A stretch of 64,000 nucleotides of DNA from a virus, in the IMG/VR virus record IMGVR_UViG_3300046170_000378, positions 1 to 64,000 of that record; one strand, given 5' to 3'. Of the stretch, positions 46,839 to 54,049 are shown piece by piece. Positions within the stretch are counted from its first letter, which is position 1; the number at the start of each line of letters is the position of its first letter. Position numbers and translations under genes: made by a program. The notes under the pieces were generated by a model that did no database searches, had not been told where the DNA came from, and saw only the letters and a program-made list of their open reading frames with translations.

Positions 46839-47634
46839 TACATTAGGTGTAGACAGAACTGCAACACAAGAAGAAATTAAGAAGGCTTATAGAAAGCTAG
46901 CCAAAGAATATCATCCAGACAGATCTGGCGGTGATGATTCAAAATTCAAAAAAGTTGCTGAAGCATATGATGTTATCGGTGATGAATCCAAAAGAAGCAT
47001 GTACGACATGCAAGGCTCAGGTGATAATTTCTTTGGGCAATTTCAAGATTCAAATGTAAATTTAAGCGACATCTTTGATCAGATGTTTGGCGGTGCACAA
47101 CAACCACAGCAGCGCGGTCTAGATCTTAGAATGGAAATGCACGTTAGTTTTATGGAAGCCATGAATGGCTTAGATAAACAATTTACTATTAACGGTACTT
47201 TAGTTAATGTGAGTTTTAAACCTGGTTTAAAAACTGGCCAGAAATTTAGATTACACGGTAAGGGTCAACCCCATCCGTACAATTCTAATCTTCCAAACGG
47301 AGATCTAGTAATTCATACACACGTTGAAGTAAATCCTAATTTTATTTTACAAGGCGATGATATTTGGATAGAACATAATCTGCCATGGTACGATATTATG
47401 AGTGGCTGTAAAATCGAAGTATGGTCTCCTGATGGACTGCTAGCAATAAATGTACCTAAAGGCACAAAACCTGGAAAAACACTACGAATAAAAGATAAAG
47501 GCTACCCAATATATGGCAAAAATAGACGAGGTGCTCTTTTATGTAGAATAAACGCAGTGTACCCAGAATTAAATGAAGAATCTCTTGAATATATAAATAA
47601 AATAAAACAAGTACAGGAGAGTAATAATGAATAA
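46825..47634 (+). CDS. dnaJ: DnaJ-type co-chaperone without zinc finger (type B)
   Basis: 269 residues. The J domain (residues 1-70) has the essential HPD in KEYHPDRSGG. A short Gly/Gln-rich linker (FGGAQQPQQRG) follows, then the two beta-barrel C-terminal substrate-binding domains (VSFKPGLKTGQKFRLHGKG, then KGTKPGKTLRIKDKGYPIYG). The four CxxCxGxG repeats of type A DnaJ are missing, as in CbpA. It would recruit the host DnaK. It overlaps the next gene by eight bases. Confidence 0.92.
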   Translation: MNHYDTLGVDRTATQEEIKKAYRKLAKEYHPDRSGGDDSKFKKVAEAYDVIGDESKRSMYDMQGSGDNFFGQFQDSNVNLSDIFDQMFGGAQQPQQRGLDLRMEMHVSFMEAMNGLDKQFTINGTLVNVSFKPGLKTGQKFRLHGKGQPHPYNSNLPNGDLVIHTHVEVNPNFILQGDDIWIEHNLPWYDIMSGCKIEVWSPDGLLAINVPKGTKPGKTLRIKDKGYPIYGKNRRGALLCRINAVYPELNEESLEYINKIKQVQESNNE

Positions 47635-47908
47635 TTCATTTTTTGATAAGAATAGAAACGAAGAAGGCGACATGTGGTATAACATTGTCAATAATATTAT
47701 GTTATTGAATTCTGAGGCTTTCTTTAGAGCTGTATTTGATGCAATGCAAAATCATCCAACTTATGTAATATTATCTGATTTTGAAAGTGATAGAAAGATT
47801 TATATAATGGATCAAATGTTAGAACATTATGAAAAAAAGGAAGACTTTGAAAAGTGTAAAGTTATTTTTGAAATTAAAAAGCAAATAGAAATAGAAAATA
47901 GATGCTAA
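47627..47908 (+). CDS. Small protein with a UVR-like C-terminal hairpin
   Basis: 93 residues. The tail (MLEHYEKKEDFEKCKVIFEI) fits the pattern Y-x3-E(D/E)(F/Y)EKC of the small-protein family seen here. CAGGAGAG nine bases upstream of the ATG is a fair Shine-Dalgarno match, though it also codes for the end of DnaJ. It overlaps dnaJ and the bS21-like gene, placing it between a chaperone and a ribosomal protein. Confidence 0.55.
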   Translation: MNNSFFDKNRNEEGDMWYNIVNNIMLLNSEAFFRAVFDAMQNHPTYVILSDFESDRKIYIMDQMLEHYEKKEDFEKCKVIFEIKKQIEIENRC

Positions 47909-48090
47909 AAATAGAAGTTAATAAAGGGGGAATAGAAAGAGCCCTAAAAAACTATAAATCCAAGGTAATTAGAACTAAGCAATTAAAAAAACTTAGAGAT
48001 AGAAAACAATTTACCAAGCCTAGCGAAACAAGACGCAAGCAAATAGCTAAGGCTAAATACGTCCAATCTAAGAAGGATTCAAACGAATAA
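47902..48090 (+). CDS. rpsU: Ribosomal protein bS21-like
   Basis: 62 residues, very basic. IEVNKGGIERALKNYKSKV matches the bS21 N-terminal region, and FTKPSETRRKQIAKAKYVQS the KPS-x-RRK-x2-KAKY-x-QS-like segment of Bacteroidetes bS21. bS21 sits on the 30S platform near the anti-Shine-Dalgarno region; in Flavobacterium this neighbourhood hides the anti-Shine-Dalgarno sequence. A phage copy could replace the host protein and change mRNA choice. It overlaps the preceding gene by seven bases. Confidence 0.85.
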   Translation: MLKIEVNKGGIERALKNYKSKVIRTKQLKKLRDRKQFTKPSETRRKQIAKAKYVQSKKDSNE

Positions 48091-48205
48091 AGTAATATCC
48101 TAATATTTTAGGTATCAAATTATTCTTCATTACCATTTCACACAAAATATATACCTAGAGTGTTAGTCATACGACACACTTAATAAAAAACAATTGGACA
48201 AGGAG

Positions 48206-48466
48206 ATGAGCGATTTTATTTCTAATTCTGACAAAGATAGCTTGATGAGAGCATCATACTATCAAATAACTAGAAACTTTACAAAGACTGTAAATAGGTT
48301 CATCGCGTTTAAGGATAGTGATCATATTGTAGAAATTCCACATGGTATTGGCCAAAGAAGCCACTTCATAGATCTTATGATCAAATACTTTGAATCTTTA
48401 GAAGAGTACGAAAAATGTAATAAATTACTTAAGTTAAAGGAACTTGTCATGATGGCAGGTGATTAA
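48206..48466 (+). CDS. Small protein with a UVR-like C-terminal hairpin
   Basis: 86 residues from the ATG at 48206; an in-frame TTG at 48194 is possible. AAGGAG abuts this ATG. The tail (MIKYFESLEEYEKCNKLLKL) is the clearest copy of the shared Y-F-x2-LEEYEKC pattern. The N-terminus (SYYQITRNFTKTVNRFIAF) is unrelated to the other copies. The 115-base gap upstream contains an imperfect hairpin (GTGTTAGTC...GACACAC) and no gene. Confidence 0.55.
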   Translation: MSDFISNSDKDSLMRASYYQITRNFTKTVNRFIAFKDSDHIVEIPHGIGQRSHFIDLMIKYFESLEEYEKCNKLLKLKELVMMAGD

Positions 48467-48479
48467 AAATATTAAAACT

Positions 48480-49169
48480 ATGGCAAAAAGGAGTCAACCA
48501 ACAACAGGCGATTCACTAAAAAGAGTGCAACTAAGAGAATCTCAAAAACACTATGTTAGAAATATTGAAGAAAACGAAATCACATTTTGTTACGGACCAG
48601 CAGGAACGTCTAAAACATTTACAGCATGTTATGTAGCATTAAAGATGTTATCTGAAAAAAAGATTAAAGAGATTATTCTTTGTAAGCCTATTCAAGAGGC
48701 TGGCGAAAAATTAGGTTTTTTGCCGGGAGACAAAGACGAAAAGATTGACCCTTATATGAAATCTTATAAATCCAATATCGAGAAGATTATTGGTGTCACT
48801 GCAGCAAAAACGCTGTTTGATAAAAACATAATCAGATTTGAGCCACTTGCTTATATGAGAGGAGACACATTCGATAATTCTCTTATGATATTAGATGAGG
48901 CTCAAAACGCAACCTTTAAACAACTGATGTTATTCGTAACCAGAATGGGAAAGGATAGTAAAGTTGTAGTAACAGGTGATGTTAGTCAACATGATATTGC
49001 GGCGTCGCAGGTTAGTTTACCAGATTTTATAGAACTTATAGACAGCGTAAAGGGTGTAGGAACCCATATATTTACAGAAAACGACATCGTAAGGGCTAAA
49101 ATATTACAAGAGGTTGTTAAGCGATACGACAAATGGAAATCAACGAACCCGAATCACAACAAGAGATAA
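48480..49169 (+). CDS. phoH: PhoH-like ATPase
   Basis: 229 residues from the ATG at 48480. Walker A is GPAGTSKT (residues 39-46). LCKPIQEAGEKLGFLPGDK is the PhoH signature, LMILDEAQNATFKQLMLFV Walker B with the adjacent helix, and VVVTGDVSQHD the sensor strand. It is a RecA-fold putative RNA helicase/nuclease ATPase very common in marine phages; its role there is not settled. It overlaps the acetyltransferase gene by 37 bases. Confidence 0.93.
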   Translation: MAKRSQPTTGDSLKRVQLRESQKHYVRNIEENEITFCYGPAGTSKTFTACYVALKMLSEKKIKEIILCKPIQEAGEKLGFLPGDKDEKIDPYMKSYKSNIEKIIGVTAAKTLFDKNIIRFEPLAYMRGDTFDNSLMILDEAQNATFKQLMLFVTRMGKDSKVVVTGDVSQHDIAASQVSLPDFIELIDSVKGVGTHIFTENDIVRAKILQEVVKRYDKWKSTNPNHNKR

Positions 49170-49594
49170 TTGTTAGATTAGCGAAGACCGACGATTTAAC
49201 AAGAATTTGTGAAATATACAGCCAACACTTTGGCTACACAGAAGCACCATTAAGACAATGGTGGAACATATTAGAAGACGATAGTATTACATATATAGTT
49301 GCGGAAGATGATGGCCGAGTTATCGGTGCAGCCAGCATGATCACTATTAACAAGATCATTAGATCTGGTAATAGGGTTGCACTTATTGAGGACGTGGCCG
49401 TAGATGACAACTCTATGGGCATGGGCGTAGGTAGATTACTTATATCGTATTTACAGGATTTAGCGGTAGAAAAGAATTGCTACAAGACAATTTTAAACTG
49501 TAGCAAAAAGAACGTAAAGTTTTATGAAAAATTAGGGTTCTACAAAAAAGAAATTCAAATGAGGTGGGATAGACCTCAAAGGAAACAAATATAA
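49133..49594 (+). CDS. GNAT-family N-acetyltransferase
   Basis: 153 residues. ALIEDVAVDDNSMGMGVGRL contains the acetyl-CoA loop (M-G-V-G-R), and FYEKLGFYKKEIQMRW is the conserved C-terminal element. Similar to glucosamine-6-phosphate and small-molecule GNAT enzymes, but the acceptor cannot be told. The start lies 37 bases inside phoH, so translation is coupled. Confidence 0.82.
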   Translation: MEINEPESQQEIIVRLAKTDDLTRICEIYSQHFGYTEAPLRQWWNILEDDSITYIVAEDDGRVIGAASMITINKIIRSGNRVALIEDVAVDDNSMGMGVGRLLISYLQDLAVEKNCYKTILNCSKKNVKFYEKLGFYKKEIQMRWDRPQRKQI

Positions 49595-49626
49595 ATTAGT
49601 GTGTATAACAGTCATAAAACAAACTT

Positions 49627-50256
49627 ATGGCAAAGCACATATTACTTAAGTCTAATTATCACGAAGACTTCTCGGTTGTTGAAATCGGCGTAGACGAAGC
49701 TGGAAGAGGCGCACTAGCAGGTCCAGTAACAGTTGCGGCATGCATTATGCCCCACGGATTTCAACATGAATTGATCAAAGATTCTAAACTTTTAAATGAA
49801 GGACAAAGAGCTGATGCCAGAAAAATGGTATTGGAAAACTGTATCGCATATTCTATTCAGCATGTCAGTGTTGAAGATATTGAAAATACTAATATCTTAA
49901 AAGCAACACTTGAAGGCATGAGAAGGTGCTTAGAAGATGTAAAGCAAAACACTAACTTTGAATTTATCCTAATTGATGGAGATCAATTTCACGGGTTTGA
50001 AGGCATTCCATTTGAAACGGTAGTGGGTGGAGATAACATGTATACTAGTATCGCTGCTGCTTCTATTTTGGCCAAAACAGAACGCGATCTATTAATGAAA
50101 TCATTAAGCGAAGGAAACGAAGTGTATGGCTGGGGATCAAATAAAGGATATGGCACTAAACAACACAGGGATGCTATCGTAGAAAGCGGAGCTACTGAAC
50201 ACCATAGAAATTCATTCATTAGTCACATGTTGACTAAAACTACTACATTGTTTTGA
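49627..50256 (+). CDS. rnhB: Ribonuclease HII
   Basis: 209 residues. GVDEAGRGALAGPV carries the catalytic Asp23-Glu24, KDSKLLNEGQR follows the family pattern, FILIDGDQF provides the third acidic residue, and SILAKTERD is the motif close to the last. It nicks at ribonucleotides in DNA and removes RNA primers. T4 uses an unrelated RNase H; a type II enzyme in a phage is less common. Its stop overlaps the next start (TTGA). Confidence 0.92.
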   Translation: MAKHILLKSNYHEDFSVVEIGVDEAGRGALAGPVTVAACIMPHGFQHELIKDSKLLNEGQRADARKMVLENCIAYSIQHVSVEDIENTNILKATLEGMRRCLEDVKQNTNFEFILIDGDQFHGFEGIPFETVVGGDNMYTSIAAASILAKTERDLLMKSLSEGNEVYGWGSNKGYGTKQHRDAIVESGATEHHRNSFISHMLTKTTTLF

Positions 50257-50597
50257 GAGGGCTAATAATAGGAATGTTATTGTTTTTAGGTGGACAAACA
50301 CTGATCTGGTTTCAAACTAATGGCCAATTTATAAGCACATGGGCCAAAAAGAATCCACTGATTATTAGTGTTTTAGGCGGAACAATTATTAGTTATATGT
50401 TTATTAAAGCAACGGCATTAATTGCAGGTTATTATGATGGCGCGTTATGGCCGGGAAGATTTATAGGATTTTCTATGGGCATAACTTCATTCGCATTCTT
50501 AACGTGGTACTTCTTAGATGAGGGTATTAATATAAAGACTGCAGTTTCTTTGTGCTTAGCATTTGCACTTATTTCTGTACAATTATTTTGGAAATGA
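50253..50597 (+). CDS. Membrane protein with four predicted helices
   Basis: 114 residues. A TTG at 50253 overlaps the rnhB stop; an ATG at 50274 (MLLFLGGQTLIWFQ) is the alternative. Four hydrophobic segments lie at about residues 4-20, 36-56, 68-86 and 94-112. No family is recognised. ATGA at 50594-50597 couples it to the next gene. Confidence 0.6.
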   Translation: MRGLIIGMLLFLGGQTLIWFQTNGQFISTWAKKNPLIISVLGGTIISYMFIKATALIAGYYDGALWPGRFIGFSMGITSFAFLTWYFLDEGINIKTAVSLCLAFALISVQLFWK

Positions 50598-50848
50598 AAA
50601 AGTTAAAATTACCTTGGTTAGAAAAAGATAAGCCAACAAATGTTGTAGTTTATAAAAAACAAAAGAATAGCAACACATACTATATGATAGTAACAGATAT
50701 ACATGTAGATGTGATCAACAATGCTCGAGCTACTAAACCAATAGTAGACCATAAGTATGAAATAGTAGAACTTGGCATTGGATTTAACTTCATATCTGAG
50801 TGGTCAAAAAAATATAATATAAAAAGCCCTAAAGTTTTAGCTAAATAA
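50594..50848 (+). CDS. Hypothetical small protein
   Basis: 84 residues from the ATG at 50594, overlapping the preceding stop by four bases. KPTNVVVYKKQKNSNTYYMI begins a beta-rich stretch; the end (EWSKKYNIKSPKVLAK) is helical and basic. No family is recognised. It closes the rnhB operon before a new early-type promoter. Confidence 0.55.
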   Translation: MKKLKLPWLEKDKPTNVVVYKKQKNSNTYYMIVTDIHVDVINNARATKPIVDHKYEIVELGIGFNFISEWSKKYNIKSPKVLAK

Positions 50849-50856
50849 TTTTTTTA

Positions 50857-50880
50857 TGTCATTTATTTTTTGTATATTAG
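50857..50880 (+). promoter_or_regulatory. Early-type promoter module (plus-strand copy J)
   Basis: TGTCA, 11 bases, TATATTAG, 26 bases upstream of the next ATG. Confidence 0.55.
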
Positions 50881-50905
50881 CTAAGTAATAATAAAGATAA
50901 GAATT

Positions 50906-51124
50906 ATGAAAAACAAATCAATTGGATTTATCATTGGCGCTGCCATTGTTTTAGTAGGCGCAGCCGCAGCCGCAGGTTTAATTACACAAATACTTTGGAA
51001 TAAGTGTTTGGTTCCTGCAATAGACTCTGTAAATACAGTAACATATCTACAAGGTCTGGGCATTTATGTGCTAGCAAACGCATTATTCAAAAACGTTAAC
51101 CTAAAATCTAATAATGCCAAATAA
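50906..51124 (+). CDS. Small membrane protein
   Basis: 72 residues. One strongly hydrophobic, alanine-rich segment (FIIGAAIVLVGAAAAAGLIT) is followed by a second, weaker one (TYLQGLGIYVLANALF). No family is recognised. It overlaps the nucleotidase gene by 11 bases. Confidence 0.55.
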   Translation: MKNKSIGFIIGAAIVLVGAAAAAGLITQILWNKCLVPAIDSVNTVTYLQGLGIYVLANALFKNVNLKSNNAK

Positions 51125-51575
51125 AAAAATCATATACGTAGATTTAGACGGTGTCATTGTTGACCTTTTAGGTTTTATTGACAGTGAATACAATAAAGAG
51201 TATATCGATCAAATAGGATATGGCACTATTATTGACAGAGACGCTAGACCTTTCTATAAAGCAAAACCAATCACAGGCGCTATCGATGCAATTAATCAAT
51301 TACAAGCGTCTGAAAAGTACGAAGTATATTTATTGTCTACTGCACCTTGGGCCAATGAAGAAGCATGGAAAGCCAAAAGAATTTGGGTAGATGATCACTT
51401 AGGACACATAATGAATAGAAGATTAATCCTATCTCACAATAAAAATCTACTAAAAGGTGATTATCTGATAGATGATAGGCCTAACAACGGTGCTGATAAA
51501 TTTGAAGGAGAGCTAATTAAGTTTGGAGAAACTTATAAAGACTGGAAACAAGTAATTAACTATCTAAATCCATAA
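51114..51575 (+). CDS. 5'(3')-deoxyribonucleotidase-like HAD phosphatase
   Basis: 153 residues. YVDLDGVIVDLLG is motif I, LLSTAPWANEEAW motif II with the family's typical tryptophan, and LSHNKNLLKGDYLIDDRPNN motifs III and IV, as in the NT5C family that dephosphorylates dNMPs. It may adjust dNTP pools together with ThyA and dCMP deaminase. The start overlaps the membrane protein gene. Confidence 0.82.
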   Translation: MPNKKIIYVDLDGVIVDLLGFIDSEYNKEYIDQIGYGTIIDRDARPFYKAKPITGAIDAINQLQASEKYEVYLLSTAPWANEEAWKAKRIWVDDHLGHIMNRRLILSHNKNLLKGDYLIDDRPNNGADKFEGELIKFGETYKDWKQVINYLNP

Positions 51576-51580
51576 GATGA

Positions 51581-51820
51581 ATGGTATTCGAAAAAAACAT
51601 TTCTCAAATATTTGACATTAACAGAAAATCACATGCAGTTATTCAAAGCTGCCACACCCTAGATCAACTAGAAGGTGCTACTAAGTATGTAGAAATAGTA
51701 GAAAACTTTTATAGTCATATTGAGTGCACAGACAAATTACAATCTGATTATTTAAAAAAATCACTAGACAACATCAGGTCTGTTCTTAAGATCCAAAAGA
51801 AAAAAATGGCATCTTATTGA
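51581..51820 (+). CDS. Hypothetical small helical protein
   Basis: 79 residues (MVFEKNISQIFDINRKSHAV at the start; basic tail QKKKMASY). It is helical and includes EGATKYVEIVENFYSHIEC, only loosely like the UVR-tailed small proteins; I do not place it in that group. It ends just before another early-type promoter. Confidence 0.5.
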   Translation: MVFEKNISQIFDINRKSHAVIQSCHTLDQLEGATKYVEIVENFYSHIECTDKLQSDYLKKSLDNIRSVLKIQKKKMASY

Positions 51821-51844
51821 AAATAATTAGCTCTAGATTTTTTT

Positions 51845-51871
51845 TTGTCAAATATTTGTGGTATATTAGTA
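51845..51871 (+). promoter_or_regulatory. Early-type promoter module (plus-strand copy K)
   Basis: TTGTCA, 11 bases, TATATTAGTA. It shares AATTAGCTC-AGATTTTTTT upstream with copy B on the opposite strand. The next ATG is 26 bases away. Confidence 0.65.
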
Positions 51872-51896
51872 CTGTATCATTAATCAAAACAAAAAC

Positions 51897-52032
51897 ATGA
51901 ACTACGAAATCGAGCTTCTCCAAACTGCAGGCTACACTGCTGACGAAATTAACAATATGTCTCAGCATCGCCGTCCGAAATTTGGCCCTTGAAATTGAGA
52001 TGGAACTAGAAGCTATTGGTGAAAGTATTTAA
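51897..52032 (+). CDS. Very small acidic protein (frame interrupted)
   Basis: From the ATG at 51897 (MNYEIELLQTAGYTADEINN) the frame meets a stop at about 51990. Allowing one +1 insertion near 51976 continues it as NLALEIEMELEAIGESI to a stop at 52030, about 44 residues in total. It is a helical acidic peptide. The promoter directly upstream supports it. Confidence 0.45.
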
Positions 52033-52042
52033 AAACAAAATT

Positions 52043-52458
52043 ATGAGTAAATTTATTGCAACAAAAGTAAAGTGTAATGGAACCGGCGGAGCTGGTTATC
52101 AGGGTGCACTTAAAGCACAAAGACACTATTTTTAAAATAGTAGAAGAAGTTAGGAGTAGTATGAGCCCAGAGTCTTTTTGGCAATTAGTACAGCTTCAAA
52201 ATCAAAAGGAAGCATATTCTGCCTGAGCTCTATGCCGGTAGGAGATATAATAGCAATGACGATATTACATATAGGCTCGTTTCAGGATTGGCTAGGCACT
52301 GCTACTCTTATCTAGAATCTGATGAGCTGATAGAAATGCACTTAATTCATGTCCTAAAAACATTGTCACTCGAAGAGAAACAATATCTAGTTGTTGATGC
52401 TGCCAGAGATTGTGCAGGTGCAGATCATTGGTATACATTTGAAAAGGACTGGGGATAA
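52043..52458 (+). CDS. Hypothetical protein (two frame breaks)
   Basis: From the ATG at 52043 (MSKFIATKVKCNGTGGAGYQ), two +1 insertions (about 52108-52115 and 52195-52205) give about 137 residues. The middle reads DTIFKIVEEVRSSMSPESFW and the end ARHCYSYLESDELIEMHLIH followed by DCAGADHWYTFEKDWG. The stop overlaps the next ATG. Two separate short genes are possible, but the steady +1 direction favours one. No family is recognised. Confidence 0.4.
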
Positions 52459-52670
52459 TGAGTATTGAAGAGCGATACTATCGCATAGATTCAGCACCTT
52501 ATGTAGTGTTTCCAGATGACAAGACAATTCACACAGTTGAAAGCATCGAAGTCATTGGCGATACGATCTTAATTGAGACCAACACGGGTTGGCTATTTAA
52601 TGACATGGATGTATTTACTGTTGAAGAAATGGTGGACATTGAAAATAAATTAGAAGACCTCCTAAAATAA
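52458..52670 (+). CDS. Hypothetical small protein
   Basis: 70 residues (MSIEERYYRIDSAPYVVFPD at the start). Beta strands (IEVIGDTILIETNTGWLF) precede an acidic helix (VEEMVDIENKLEDLLK). Its start shares one base with the preceding stop. No family is recognised. Confidence 0.55.
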   Translation: MSIEERYYRIDSAPYVVFPDDKTIHTVESIEVIGDTILIETNTGWLFNDMDVFTVEEMVDIENKLEDLLK

Positions 52671-52689
52671 ACGCTCAAATATTTTTTTA

Positions 52690-52715
52690 TGTCAAATATT
52701 TGTGGTATATTAGTA
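52690..52715 (+). promoter_or_regulatory. Early-type promoter module (plus-strand copy L)
   Basis: TGTCA, 11 bases, TATATTAGTA, 22 bases upstream of the phosphatase start. Confidence 0.65.
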
Positions 52716-52736
52716 GTATAATTAAAAGCAAAAGAA

Positions 52737-53204
52737 ATGAAAAAAGTAATATTTGATTTAGACGGAACTTTGGCTCTCATCGATAAGCGAAGAGCAATTT
52801 CTACAAAGGACAATGGTAAAATGGATTGGGACACTTTCTTTGATCCTAAAAACATTGATCTTGACCAGCCACACGATGCCGTAATTAAGATGGCTCAAAT
52901 GTTAGATGCCGCTGGACACATGATTGTTATTTTTAGTGGAAGATCTAAAGCTACTAAAGATGCTACTAAAGCTTGGTTAAAAAAGTTTGATGTACCATTT
53001 GATGTATTGAAGATGAGACCAACTAGTAGCGACTTTAAGTTTATGCCAGATGACGATCTTAAGAAGAAATGGTTTAACGACTTATTTCCAACACAAAATC
53101 ACATTGACGATATAGTTTGTGTATTTGATGACAGACAAAAAGTAGTTGATATGTGGAGAGACATGGGTTTAACTTGTATGCAAGTTGCTCCTGGTAATTT
53201 TTAA
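52737..53204 (+). CDS. PNK-type 3'-phosphatase (HAD)
   Basis: 155 residues resembling the C-terminal phosphatase domain of T4 polynucleotide kinase: FDLDGTLALIDKR (motif I), IVIFSGRSKATKD (motif II), VLKMRPTSSDFKF and VCVFDDRQKVVDMWRDMGL (motif III/IV), ending in CMQVAPGNF. The N-terminal kinase domain of T4 PNK is absent. It would remove 3'-phosphates or 2',3'-cyclic phosphates from nucleic-acid ends, e.g. after tRNA or DNA breaks. Own early-type promoter. Confidence 0.87.
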   Translation: MKKVIFDLDGTLALIDKRRAISTKDNGKMDWDTFFDPKNIDLDQPHDAVIKMAQMLDAAGHMIVIFSGRSKATKDATKAWLKKFDVPFDVLKMRPTSSDFKFMPDDDLKKKWFNDLFPTQNHIDDIVCVFDDRQKVVDMWRDMGLTCMQVAPGNF

Positions 53205-53208
53205 AATT

Positions 53209-53805
53209 ATGAGTAGTAGACAATTTACATGGTGGCGTAGATTTCATGGGAGCGTAAAGCTCCCTAAGAAATATATGTTTAAAGGTGCTAGTCAATTACT
53301 CCAACGAATTGAATTTGGAGAGTTCGAGTTTGATCATTTGGGCAGGGAAGTATATTTAGAAGATGCTATTTATGAAAAACAAGTAAATGACCTGACAATA
53401 GAAAAAACATATCTTAGAACTAAAGATGCACTCGAAGACCAAATCATAACCTTTAGAAAGCAATATCACAAACGAAAGACTGTAATAATGAAAAACCACT
53501 TAGAAGCGGAGAATAAATTATTGCGAAAACTTTCTGAAGAATTAGATGCCGAATTTAAATTAGGAGTTGATGTTATTAGAGATATTATGGAAACATTTGA
53601 TGGAACCACACGTGAGTTGTATTTCAAGTGTATGAGTATGAAAACTGGTAAAAACATAGATCCTAATAAAATGCAGAGATTTATTAATGAACAGCCTAGG
53701 CATATCTTAAAACCTAAAGAAAGAAAATATGCTAAACTTTGGATGAAATTAGTTAAAGAAAAGAAATGGCAAGAATTTCTCAATTGGGATCAATTGAAAC
53801 AATAG
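53209..53805 (+). CDS. Hypothetical helical protein
   Basis: 198 residues from the ATG at 53209; an earlier in-frame start lies inside the phosphatase gene. It is basic and helical, with a probable coiled coil around residues 75-125 (MKNHLEAENKLLRKLSEELD). The N-terminus (RQFTWWRRFHGSVKLPKKYM) is aromatic and basic. No family is recognised. It follows the phosphatase gene by four bases. Confidence 0.55.
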   Translation: MSSRQFTWWRRFHGSVKLPKKYMFKGASQLLQRIEFGEFEFDHLGREVYLEDAIYEKQVNDLTIEKTYLRTKDALEDQIITFRKQYHKRKTVIMKNHLEAENKLLRKLSEELDAEFKLGVDVIRDIMETFDGTTRELYFKCMSMKTGKNIDPNKMQRFINEQPRHILKPKERKYAKLWMKLVKEKKWQEFLNWDQLKQ

Positions 53806-53827
53806 CGACACTTAACATATAAGAAAT

Positions 53828-54049
53828 ATGCTAACAACTTATTATGCCGAATTTTATTTTATCCTCACTTATTTGACATGTGGTGTGGTTCTAAATCTAT
53901 TCTATGACCTACTTATTTCTTGGATCAAGGAGGAACCACTAAGATTTGGTAATTGGGAAAGACTAGGCGTAACTATCATTTGGCCTATATTTCTAATCAT
54001 ATTTATTATTAATTTTATAAAAGCCTTATTTGGAAATGACAAACAGTAA
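53828..54049 (+). CDS. Small membrane protein with two helices
   Basis: 73 residues. Hydrophobic segments at about residues 9-28 (FYFILTYLTCGVVLNLFY) and 47-66 (VTIIWPIFLIIFIINFIKAL) flank a charged loop. No family is recognised. It overlaps the uvdE start by 14 bases. Confidence 0.55.
   Translation: MLTTYYAEFYFILTYLTCGVVLNLFYDLLISWIKEEPLRFGNWERLGVTIIWPIFLIIFIINFIKALFGNDKQ

Noticed and set aside
49133-49594. Acetyltransferase as packaged cargo
   Set aside because: Unlike the GNAT-like protein at 45799 it lacks the targeting-like start.
51581-51820. Fifth member of the UVR-tailed small-protein family
   Set aside because: The helical segment has a vaguely similar rhythm but lacks the EEYEKC core.
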